Assembly (NCBI GenBank): GCA_018396915.1 | Contig: JAGTRD010000015.1 | Span: forward strand, 1 to 40,203 | Source of the DNA: Candidatus Bathyarchaeota archaeon | GTDB lineage: Archaea; Thermoproteota; Bathyarchaeia; 40CM-2-53-6; RBG-13-38-9 | Length of the DNA stretch: 40,203 nucleotides | Direction: 5' to 3' | In this document: piece by piece, positions 14,527 to 22,156 of the stretch | How positions within the stretch are numbered: position 1 is the stretch's first letter | How the letters are laid out: the number at the start of each line of letters is the position of its first letter | The notes under the pieces: generated by a model | Databases searched by the model: none | Seen by the model: the letters and a program-made list of their open reading frames with translations, nothing else | Told to the model about the DNA's origin: nothing | Translations under genes and position numbers: made by a program

Positions 14527-14716
14527 GGGGTTCTTCCTCATCTCTAAGATTTTGCGTTGTAAGCCAACGGTCAACTCCAAACATGTTTTTGACTGGTTTG
14601 AAGAGCTGTTTCATCAGCGCTTCATTTATGGCCTCTGAAATTCTTCGCCTTCCAAACTTTTTGATCAAATACTCATAGATCTCATCTCTCAATGTTATTG
14701 TAGTCTTCACCGGCAT
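14513..14716 (-). CDS. vapB: VapB-type RHH antitoxin
   Basis: This 67-aa protein is PVKTTITLRDEIYEYLIKKFG, then RRISEAINEALMKQLF, a ribbon-helix-helix domain, with a tail ending DEEEPHENS. GGTGA lies 5 nt before ATG 14716, so I reject the GTG at 14725. A TATTTAAAT element sits about 35-40 nt upstream, with repeated operator-like words between (see 14731-14774). It is translationally coupled to the toxin at 14164-14526. Confidence 0.85.
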   Translation of the reverse strand: MPVKTTITLRDEIYEYLIKKFGRRRISEAINEALMKQLFKPVKNMFGVDRWLTTQNLRDEEEPHENS

Positions 14717-14730
14717 TACGCTCACCGTAA

Positions 14731-14774
14731 ACGTCTAACATAGATGTTATATTTAAATAGTTTTACATCTAACA
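14731..14774. promoter_or_regulatory. Repeated operator-like words at the vapBC promoter
   Basis: ACGTCTAACA (14731-14740) and ACATCTAACA (14765-14774) are direct repeats in one strand. AACATAGATGTT (14737-14748) adds an inverted copy. They flank the TATA-like TATTTAAAT of the vapB at 14513-14716. RHH antitoxins bind such short repeats, so autorepression is likely (inference). Confidence 0.5.
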
Positions 14775-15098
14775 AAATAGAAATGATGAAAGACGGAATG
14801 CGGAAGAGGGTTTTGAGAGAGGCCAAGATTGTGAGGTCAGATGCCAAGCATAGCGGAATAATTGGTCATGCTGCCTTTTCATTTAATCGGTGCGTGCCTT
14901 CTTGATTGATAAAACGGCGTAGCACATGATCTCAAGGAATGATAGATATTTTATTGGAGAAGTTTCGAAATGTCGGCTTTCTATGCATTTTTGTACAGAT
15001 TTTTCTATCGTAGATTTGGGTGAGTAGTGTTTTCGAACTTTCTACGTTACGGCAATGTTTATATTGTTTGTTTGCAAATCTGTTTTCGGGCCCCGTAT
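14775..15098. other. Intergenic region between divergent vapBC operons
   Basis: It holds the promoter of the rightward vapBC (TTTATAT near 15059). There is also an unsupported 40-codon ORF (14783-14905, MKDGMRKRVLREAKIVRSDA) of unknown nature. I see nothing else. Confidence 0.4.
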
Positions 15099-15323
15099 AT
15101 GAGTGTTACAATAAGTATCAGAATACCTGAGAAGCTAAAGAAGATGCTTGAAGAGTTAGACATCGATTGGTATAAGGAGACACAGACCTATCTTGAGAAA
15201 TTGGTCAGAAATGGGCTGCGCAGAAAAGTACTCAATAAATCCGACGAGGTTAGGAAGTCCATAGGTAGGGTGACAACACCAGCAGCGAGGTTGACACGTG
15301 AGGATAGGGAGAATGAGCACTGA
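15099..15323 (+). CDS. vapB: VapB-type RHH antitoxin
   Basis: From ATG 15099 the 74-aa protein starts SVTISIRIPEKLKKMLEELD, a ribbon-helix-helix strand and helix, and ends LTREDRENEH. The upstream ORF start at 15027 would add a non-RHH leader. The codons for the REDREN tail carry the Shine-Dalgarno-like AGGATAGGGAG and the ATG of the toxin, which overlaps by 11 nt. It is closely related to the VapB at 38228-38449, which starts SVISIRVDRKIKELLEKAG and has the same REDRE tail. Confidence 0.83.
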   Translation: MSVTISIRIPEKLKKMLEELDIDWYKETQTYLEKLVRNGLRRKVLNKSDEVRKSIGRVTTPAARLTREDRENEH

Positions 15324-15765
15324 AGCAGTCATCGACGCATCGGCAATAGTTGCATTGTATGTGCCTGAAGAAACAAGTAACTGGATCAGGATGAAAGTTG
15401 AAGAATACACTCAATTCCACATCCTCGACCTAACCATGTATGAGGTTGACAACGCAATATGGAGGAAAGGCGTACTACTCAAAGAACTCAACCATTCAGA
15501 GATGGAGCTAGTATTCGCAAATATTCAAGCATTCATAGACTCCCTGTGCATCAGCCACCCCTACAGTGAGATACGTAGCGAAACGATAAGAATCGCAACC
15601 AAACATGGACTTACCATCTACGACTCGGCGTACATATCATTAGCGCAAGCGATTAAGAGCAAGTTCATAACAACCGATGCAACGCTCATCCAAAAGCTGA
15701 GGAATACTGAGCTGGAAGAAATGTTGGAAACCCCCTACCACGGTGACACCTCAGGCGTGAAATAA
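15313..15765 (+). CDS. vapC: VapC-type PIN toxin
   Basis: This 150-aa PIN ribonuclease has TEAVIDASAIVALYVPEET (D8), TMYEVDNAIWRKG, TIYDSAYISLAQA and FITTDATLIQKL. All catalytic acids are present. The start ATG 15313 lies within the antitoxin tail codons. The operon is short and followed by a gene-poor stretch. It belongs to the same toxin type as those at 162-596 and 26953-27402 (xIDASxxxxxYxPEE). Confidence 0.9.
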   Translation: MSTEAVIDASAIVALYVPEETSNWIRMKVEEYTQFHILDLTMYEVDNAIWRKGVLLKELNHSEMELVFANIQAFIDSLCISHPYSEIRSETIRIATKHGLTIYDSAYISLAQAIKSKFITTDATLIQKLRNTELEEMLETPYHGDTSGVK

Positions 15766-16284
15766 CCTCAAGGGAAGATTCTAAACTATTATTCACCAAG
15801 GGTTATAATAGTGCGAGTTTAGCATGGTTGAGGTAAACTCGCTAAGTTCCATCTCAAGATTGTGAAGCTGTTAAATCTCCTCTAGGAAAAAGGGCCTCAG
15901 AGTGATCAGCCTACCCAATTTAGCTGGACTTTTGATTCTAATGACGGTAGGCTCCGCCGCTCTCAAGTTTGAGCTGCCCCAGCTTCGAGAACCTACGGGG
16001 TGTGGCTAGGATATATTGTGCTTTGGCAATCAGGTAAACCTTGTCAAGTTCACAAGCCAGACGCCCAAGCAACCTCAATCTACATTGAGGAATGCATGAT
16101 CGCCGTATATCTGAAAAATAGGAGCGTGAGGTATGCTGCGAAGACTGGAAGAAGATGTCTGAAAAGAGTTCTGTAAAGACATCGTAAGGTTCAGGATGAA
16201 TATTCTTAGTTAAATGTACTATCAACTTGCGTTCACCTTCTGTTATGTACCATGGTTTTAACGAAGTTTTGAATAGCTTTTGAG
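15766..16284. other. Gene-poor stretch with possible decayed coding sequence
   Basis: No intact gene is supported. The longest minus frame (15938-16225) contains GRLACELDKVYLIAKAQYIL, which may be a fragment, but the rest is not protein-like. A decayed PIN fragment follows at 16285. Confidence 0.35.
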
Positions 16285-16375
16285 CCTAGGTATTTTGTTG
16301 TAGGTTTCGTCGTTTTAGATTATTATGGCTGAACAGTTTAAGCTTAAGGATACATGGAAGGGGCGGCGCAGAAAA
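16285..16375 (-). pseudogene. Decayed 3' fragment of a PIN toxin related to 2698-3132
   Basis: About 90 bases align base for base, with few gaps, to 2745-2835, the 3' coding part of the AbrB-linked PIN gene. Shared words include GTAGGTTTCGTCGTTT and GCTGAAC(A/G)GTTTA. Reading frames are broken. This is direct evidence that a second copy of that toxin existed here and was lost. Confidence 0.65.
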
Positions 16376-16399
16376 TTATTAGAATATATTCATACCATC

Positions 16400-16416
16400 G
16401 TATACATGATGCATAC
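16400..16416. promoter_or_regulatory. Inverted repeat just upstream of the RHH-MNT-HEPN gene
   Basis: GTATACAT-G-ATGCATAC is a near-perfect palindrome (7 of 8 pairs) ending 2 nt before the ATG at 16419. The encoded protein begins with a ribbon-helix-helix domain, so this is a good candidate for an autoregulatory operator. Confidence 0.5.
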
Positions 16417-16418
16417 AT

Positions 16419-17283
16419 ATGGCTTTGCCTATACCGACCAAGCTAGAAGAACCCCTTATAAAAGCATTAGACAGACTCGTAGAAGACGGTCTTTACCAGA
16501 GTAGAAGCGAAGCTATTCGGGACTCCGTTAGGAGACTTGTCGAAAGAAGCTGCATCAGCAGGACCCGCTTCCTCAGAATCATTGCGGAAATCGCCGCACA
16601 GACCATCCTCATCAAATACAAGGACATAGCCACTGACATAATCGTTTACGGGTCTGTCGCAAGTGGCCAAACCTCAGAAGATAGCGATGTCGACATCCTA
16701 GTTCTGGTCTCCACCGAGGTACATAGAAGCATAAGTCAAGTGGAGATCGGTGTACACGAAGTCACATACCCTATAGCACTCGCAAGTGGCACAGTCATTA
16801 CACCGATCGTTCTAGAGAGAGGAAGATTCCTAGAATTGTATAGAAAGGGTGAACACTTCACAAGCGAAGTCGCTGAGAAAGGTACTTCACTTCACGAGGA
16901 AATTTTGAATGAACTCAGAGATAGAGAATACTTGAGAAAAGCTGAAGCTAGATTGGAAGCAGCCAGGGAGCTTCTAAGGTCTGACAGATACGAGGACACC
17001 ACATCAAGAGCTTACTACTGCATATTATGTTGTGCACGAGCCGCATTAGCAACTAAGGACTGCATACCCAGAGACACATGAAAGTACCCTTAGAATGTTC
17101 GGAGGCCTGTTTATCAAAAGAGAATGTTGGCCTAAGATAATGGGTGTTAACTTCTTAAGGCTTAAAGCTCTGAGAGAGAAAGCAGACTACTCATCTTCAA
17201 TTGAAATCAAAAAAGAAGATGCTGAGTGAAGTTTGCAGGCAGCAGAAAATTTCATGAAGGAAACCATTTCAAGACTCCTCTAA
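16419..17283 (+). pseudogene. RHH-MNT-HEPN fusion, frameshifted in the HEPN part
   Basis: Residues 1-45 (PIPTKLEEPLIKALDRLVEDG, then SEAIRDSVRRLVER) form a ribbon-helix-helix domain. Residues about 70-150 form a minimal nucleotidyltransferase with GSVASGQTSEDSDVDILVL (GSxxxG and DxD). From about 165 a HEPN domain begins (YLRKAEARLEAARELL, then SRAYYCILCCARAALA). The frame ends at TGA 17079. One base out, the HEPN continues (THESTLRMFGGLFIKR, then FLRLKALREKADYSSS) to TGA 17227, and its last helix (AAENFMKETISRLL) ends at 17281-17283. MNT and HEPN normally form a two-gene TA pair; here both plus a DNA-binding domain were one chain. Only RHH and MNT are now translated as one frame. Confidence 0.75.
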
Positions 17284-17542
17284 CGTTGCCAAAAGAAGAT
17301 CAGCCTCAAGAATCGAACGGCACACTAAATAACAGATAGAGTATGTTTTGAAAATGGCTGACCTCACAAAATATTTAATTTTGATATGAATCTGCTCAGA
17401 TTTATATGATAGTTCATTTTTTATGGATAATGTTTCATTATAGGCTTATACATGAATCTTTGATCTCTTCTTCTAATCACTTTTCAACGTCTATGATTTT
17501 CCTTCTCGATTTAAACCTGCTACAGTTCTAACTTTGGGGGAA

Positions 17543-17780
17543 TCAGAAATGTTTCGCAACGTTCTTTATGAGTTCTATGTTTGCCTTTCCATCTTTCGGC
17601 AAGTCAAGCCAACGATTATCCTATCCCTCTCAACTTCAGCATCATATCTCATCCTCTCATAAAGTCTTATCGAAGAATCAACTATCTTATTGAAACATTG
17701 TAAGATGGCTTCTCAACTATGTCGAACAATTCTTCCTTAAAGATTTTGAATCTCCCCCTCAATCTTCCAAAACTTTAAAA
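17543..17780 (-). pseudogene. Decayed unidentified gene fragment
   Basis: On the minus strand, pieces in different frames read IVDSSIRLYERMRYDAEVER with DRIIVGL, then LPKDGKANIELIKNVAKHF and a stop at 17543. They look like coding sequence with at least two frameshifts. I do not recognise the family. The rest of 17284-17883 holds nothing I can name except the hairpin at its right end. Confidence 0.35.
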
Positions 17781-17867
17781 CGTGTGATTTCACCTCTTAG
17801 ATGCGGAGTTAGTATGCTTTCTTGCTAACTTCTGATTAGATGAGGTCTTGAATCTACCATAAGACTG

Positions 17868-17885
17868 ATAGGGTTTCTACCCTAT
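17868..17885. promoter_or_regulatory. 7-bp hairpin over the upstream nurA start
   Basis: ATAGGGT-TTCT-ACCCTAT is a perfect inverted repeat with a four-base loop. Its right arm covers the first bases of ATG 17884. In mRNA it would hide that start, which favours ATG 17908 or a regulated start. It could equally be a protein-binding site. Confidence 0.4.
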
Positions 17886-19269
17886 GATATGCTTGGTAGA
17901 TGCTTGTATGCCTGAGTTTCTTGACTCCTTCGCCGAGGAGATTGAGCTTAAGAAGTCATATCTTAGAGATCTTATCACCAAAGGTGTTTCAAACCCTTTA
18001 GACCCCGATATTGAATTTTTGATGCTTAGAAACTGGCATAACCTACCAACATTCAATATCGATCTTGATGGTTATTCTCCGAAGGCTATTGCTGTAGACG
18101 GCAGTTTAGCTAAACGTCTACTATCTGGAGGGTGCGTCCTCTATATTGTCCGTTCCATGGCCTTTTTTGGTGGCAAGAGGTTTAGACGTTTAGAATTTGA
18201 CATTTTAACCTCTAGGGCTGGTGCTATAGATGTCTCCCGTTACGTAAGCCGCAGGTCAGAGTATTTTGAGCATATGGTTGCTATTGATGCCTTGGAGTCT
18301 GGGGTTGACGCTGATTTTCTACTCCTTGATGGAAGTTTTCATAGCCGCCTGATGGCTGTACCCCAAGACATTCCCTTCGAGGGCAGAAGGAGATTCATGA
18401 TAGATTACTTCAACATGTTCTGTAAACTTCTCAACACCTGTAGACTTAAGGGAGTGATCCCTGTAGGGGTTAGTAAGGATAGTAGGGTAACCATACTAAG
18501 AGACTATTTCCTTTCAAACCTTCTATCTGAGGAGCTCGGTAACCTCCAGCCTTCACCTGAAGACTATGCTGAGATAAATAGGACATTCCAGAGTATTCTT
18601 CATAGGAGGAGGGGGCAGAGGGTTAAAAGGTTCATACGCTTAGAATCAAATTATGGGGTTGGAAGGTTAGCTAGAGTCATGCAGATACTTCTTGAGGCGA
18701 AGACTCTACGTAGTGACCACCAGATGATCCTCCGCTACACTAAAGGTGTCGGATACTCAACACCATTGGAGCTAGGCGCTTACGGTAGGGGTCCTGAACT
18801 TCTTGATAGGTATGAGCGTGAACCACGTGAGTATGTCGCCAAATATTTTCCTGAAGCGATAGATGAGGCTGAAGACCCTAAAGAATTCATGGAGGAAGCA
18901 ACAGAAGTATTGTCTAGGATCCCATCCCTATCGACAATCGTCTCCTTCCATATAAGGCTCGACGAGAGGGATACCCCCTTGAGGATAGATGTTCCATCAT
19001 GGGCCTTCGGAGTCAACCGGACCCTGAAGGACCTTCATGGATTCGCCCCGCTTAAGGACCTCGACCCAAGCAAGATCATAAACATGCTCAGAAACTTGTT
19101 TGGGGGAGTCAGACATTACAACATCCTATTGACGACAGTCGACAACGATGTGAGGTTGAGACGCAACATCGTCGACGAGACGTATCTGCCCATATTGGAG
19201 AAGTCTCTAGGGCTCCAACTTCCAATAAGACCCGTTAGGGGGTATAGGAGGGGTTGGTATGTCAGTTGA
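17884..19269 (+). CDS. nurA: NurA 5'-3' nuclease
   Basis: NurA is the nuclease that works with the HerA translocase to resect DNA ends for homologous recombination. It has AIAVDGSLAKRLL (D72) and FLLLDGSFHSRLM (D149), the two Mn-binding aspartates of the RNase H-like core, and a C-terminal TTVDNDVRLRRNI segment. At 461 aa it is in the upper range of the family. The start may be ATG 17884 or ATG 17908 (PEFLDSFAEEIELKK); the latter looks more typical. Its last 11 nt overlap herA. The order nurA-herA-mre11-rad50 on one strand indicates one operon. Confidence 0.93.
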   Translation: MICLVDACMPEFLDSFAEEIELKKSYLRDLITKGVSNPLDPDIEFLMLRNWHNLPTFNIDLDGYSPKAIAVDGSLAKRLLSGGCVLYIVRSMAFFGGKRFRRLEFDILTSRAGAIDVSRYVSRRSEYFEHMVAIDALESGVDADFLLLDGSFHSRLMAVPQDIPFEGRRRFMIDYFNMFCKLLNTCRLKGVIPVGVSKDSRVTILRDYFLSNLLSEELGNLQPSPEDYAEINRTFQSILHRRRGQRVKRFIRLESNYGVGRLARVMQILLEAKTLRSDHQMILRYTKGVGYSTPLELGAYGRGPELLDRYEREPREYVAKYFPEAIDEAEDPKEFMEEATEVLSRIPSLSTIVSFHIRLDERDTPLRIDVPSWAFGVNRTLKDLHGFAPLKDLDPSKIINMLRNLFGGVRHYNILLTTVDNDVRLRRNIVDETYLPILEKSLGLQLPIRPVRGYRRGWYVS

Positions 19270-20917
19270 CGGCAGGGTAGGCGTCATCGTAGGCGAGGCT
19301 ACAACAGATACCTTCTACTTTGCAAGTGAAGTGGAGAATTACCCTCCGAAATGGGAGTACTTGGCTGTCCACGCGAAGGAGGTTATTGATGGTGTCGAGA
19401 AACCTGTCCAAGTTCTGGCCCAGGTTGAGCGCATAGTCTCAGCAAGTCAAGTTCTCAGCAAAGAAATTGACTTCGACGCTATTAAACGCATATTGCATGC
19501 TCAGGTTGAGGACCTGCGGGTTTGGGGTCAAGCAAGAATCCTCGGATACATACACTCCGACGAGCAGACCGGTAAGAGTCGGATCCTACTTCCAAGAAGG
19601 GCTGTCATCCCAGGCAGACCTATCTATATAGCCCCTGAACCTTTGCTGAGAGATTTCTACTCTTCAGGTGAGGGTGACAGGCTGTATGTCGGCAGGCTGA
19701 TAAATCGCCCCGACGTTCCAGTCTACATATCAGCCTCAGGCTTCAAGAGGCACCTGGCCATAATCGCCCAGACAGGCGCAGGGAAATCCTACTGCGCAGG
19801 AGTCTTGATCGAGGAGCTGCTTGAGAATGGTGCAACATTAATCGTCATCGACCCCCACGCAGACTATGTCTTCCTCTCCAGAATTCAGACCCCTGAAGGA
19901 AGTTTGAGGCACCCCCTAGCTGACTATATGACCGTCTTCAGAAACCCATCCAGCACAGGAAGATATAGTGAAAGCGAGATACAGAACATCCAACCTTTCG
20001 AGGTTGCCTTCCAAGACCTGGACTACTATGAGATCTGCGACATAGCAGGAATATCTGAAAAATTTGTTAGGCTGCAGGAGGCTATCCGCATAGCCGTCGA
20101 GAAACTGAATTCTATGAAGAGGCGTTACACCCCACAAGACCTGATCAATGAACTTAATAACCTCTCTAGGTCTGAGGATGAGAATATCGATTCTGGGGTT
20201 AAGAGGGCTGCAATAGCAGCTTCCAGACGTATCAGGCTTCTATTATGGCTGAAGATATTTGGGGCGGCTACAACTCCCTTATCACTACTCTTGAAACCTA
20301 TGCATCTCTCAATCATAGATCTCTCAGGCTTGAATGATAAAACCATGGACTACGTAGCCTACCGGATCCTAAACGATCTCTATGACCTAAAGACTGGAAG
20401 ATCCGAGTATGTTGACCTGAAAGATTTCAGATATCCCATCTACATCTTTCTTGAGGAGGCTCACAAGTTCATCCCTGAGGATGGTTCAACCCTCACATCC
20501 GAGATCATAAATAGAATAGCGGCTGAAGGCCGAAAGTTCGGATTATTCCTTACATTGATAACTCAGAGGCCTTCAAAAGTGCACCCTGACACACTCAGCC
20601 AATGCAACTCGCAGATAGTTATGAAACTCACAAACCCTGAAGACCAGGACGCCATAAGGAGAAGCTCAGAACGTTTAAGCCATCAGCTTGTAAGAGATCT
20701 GCCAGGCCTGAATGTAGGTGAGGCTGTAATAGTCGGCGAAGTAACCTCTACACCTGTCATGGTAAAGGTTAGGCAACGTAAAACCCTCGAGGGAGGCTCC
20801 GATATACCAGTAGCCGAACTTCTCAGGGAAGCCAAGGAGAGACACCGGTTAAAGACACAACTGCTCCCTGAGGGTGAGTTGAGCGAAGAAGAAGCTAGAA
20901 GACTTCTCGGAGAATAG
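19259..20917 (+). CDS. herA: HerA hexameric DNA translocase
   Basis: This 552-aa FtsK-HerA family ATPase pumps DNA through a hexameric ring and activates NurA. The N-terminal HAS barrel (about 1-150) is followed by Walker A QTGAGKS (171-177), IDPHADY, Walker B YIFLEEAHKF and a sensor/Arg-finger region with LFLTLITQRPSKV. The ATG lies within the end of nurA (11-nt overlap), and mre11 follows after 3 nt, so translation is coupled. Length and motifs are standard. Confidence 0.96.
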   Translation: MSVDGRVGVIVGEATTDTFYFASEVENYPPKWEYLAVHAKEVIDGVEKPVQVLAQVERIVSASQVLSKEIDFDAIKRILHAQVEDLRVWGQARILGYIHSDEQTGKSRILLPRRAVIPGRPIYIAPEPLLRDFYSSGEGDRLYVGRLINRPDVPVYISASGFKRHLAIIAQTGAGKSYCAGVLIEELLENGATLIVIDPHADYVFLSRIQTPEGSLRHPLADYMTVFRNPSSTGRYSESEIQNIQPFEVAFQDLDYYEICDIAGISEKFVRLQEAIRIAVEKLNSMKRRYTPQDLINELNNLSRSEDENIDSGVKRAAIAASRRIRLLLWLKIFGAATTPLSLLLKPMHLSIIDLSGLNDKTMDYVAYRILNDLYDLKTGRSEYVDLKDFRYPIYIFLEEAHKFIPEDGSTLTSEIINRIAAEGRKFGLFLTLITQRPSKVHPDTLSQCNSQIVMKLTNPEDQDAIRRSSERLSHQLVRDLPGLNVGEAVIVGEVTSTPVMVKVRQRKTLEGGSDIPVAELLREAKERHRLKTQLLPEGELSEEEARRLLGE

Positions 20918-20920
20918 TCC

Positions 20921-22156
20921 ATGAGGATCATACATACATCAGACCTTCACTTAGGAGTTGCAACATATGGGTCGGAGGACCCCTCAAGCGGAGTAAACAG
21001 GCGTATCCTAGACTTCTTCCAAGTATTCGACCAAGTTATAGACTACACTCTAAGCAATGATGCTGACGTCTTGTTAATGTGTGGTGACACCTTCAAAGAC
21101 GTCAATCCAACATCTACGATCCTGAAAATGTTCGCCGCCAGACTCCGCAGACTCACCTCCGGAGGGGTTGACGTTGTGATTCTTCTTGGAAACCATGATA
21201 CTCCAAAGACTGTCGGTAGAACAGCGCCACCAGAAATATTCGATGAACTGAAGATTGAAAAGGTCTATGTCTCCGCTAGACCAGACATCCTAAACCTCAA
21301 ATCCAAGAATGGTGAAAAACTGAGAATATTCACCCTCCCATACAGGCATCCGATACATGTAGCAGCCAAGATTGAGAAAACCCAGGCTGCAAAGATCGAT
21401 TTCGACAGGGAAGCCATCCAAGCCGCATATCAAACAGAGATAAAGAGGAACATCGAGATATTTACAAAGTCAGGTAGAAGGGACGCCGAGGTAACTATTC
21501 TTGCAGGCCACCTCTACGTTGAGGGTGCCCGAAGGGGATCTGAAAAGATCTATATTGTAGGCGAGGAATATGCGATCCCGCCGAGCATCCTACAGAGGGA
21601 GACTTTCGACTACATCGCCTTAGGACACGTCCACACACACCAAAGATTGCCTGGGGAGCCTCCTGCAGTCTACTCAGGCTCCCTGGAGAGGATAGACTTC
21701 AGCGAGGTAGACGAGACCAAAGGCTTCATAGACATGAAATACAAAGACGGGATAATATCCTGGAGTTTCATACCTGTCAAGACACGTCCAATGCTCAAAC
21801 TCGAGATAGACTGCACAAAATCAAAGAAACCCATCGAAACCGTAAAGAGTGAAATTGGAAAGTTCAACATTGAAGACGCCATAGTCAAAATCATCCTCAA
21901 AATCAAAAACGGAGCCTACATCGACCTCAACCAGACCCAAAACACCCTCTCCAAAACATTCTGGCATCAAATAGTCCAAGAGAGAATATTTGAGGAGCAG
22001 CCGATTCACACACCTACCCTAGAGAGCCTGAACCCCCATGAGACATTGAGCCGATACCTGAAGAGCCTCAGACTCCCAGAGGATGAGGTTGAATTGCTGA
22101 GGAGGCTCGGAGACGAAATAGTTGAGGAGATCATGGTGGAGGCTGAGAAGACCTGA
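20921..22156 (+). CDS. mre11: Mre11 DNA repair nuclease
   Basis: This 411-aa calcineurin-type phosphoesterase has all five motifs: HTSDLHLG, MCGDTFKD, LLGNHDTP, AGHLYVEG and ALGHVHTHQ. Mre11 has Mn-dependent 3'-5' exonuclease and endonuclease activity and binds Rad50 to process double-strand breaks. The C-terminal helices (ETLSRYLKSLRLPEDEVELLR) fit the Rad50-binding region. Its TGA overlaps the proposed rad50 start codon. Confidence 0.96.
   Translation: MRIIHTSDLHLGVATYGSEDPSSGVNRRILDFFQVFDQVIDYTLSNDADVLLMCGDTFKDVNPTSTILKMFAARLRRLTSGGVDVVILLGNHDTPKTVGRTAPPEIFDELKIEKVYVSARPDILNLKSKNGEKLRIFTLPYRHPIHVAAKIEKTQAAKIDFDREAIQAAYQTEIKRNIEIFTKSGRRDAEVTILAGHLYVEGARRGSEKIYIVGEEYAIPPSILQRETFDYIALGHVHTHQRLPGEPPAVYSGSLERIDFSEVDETKGFIDMKYKDGIISWSFIPVKTRPMLKLEIDCTKSKKPIETVKSEIGKFNIEDAIVKIILKIKNGAYIDLNQTQNTLSKTFWHQIVQERIFEEQPIHTPTLESLNPHETLSRYLKSLRLPEDEVELLRRLGDEIVEEIMVEAEKT

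Noticed and set aside
15938-16225. 95-codon minus-strand ORF
   Set aside because: Only a short part (GRLACELDKVYLIAKAQ) looks protein-like; there is no ribosome site and no family, so I list the region as gene-poor.
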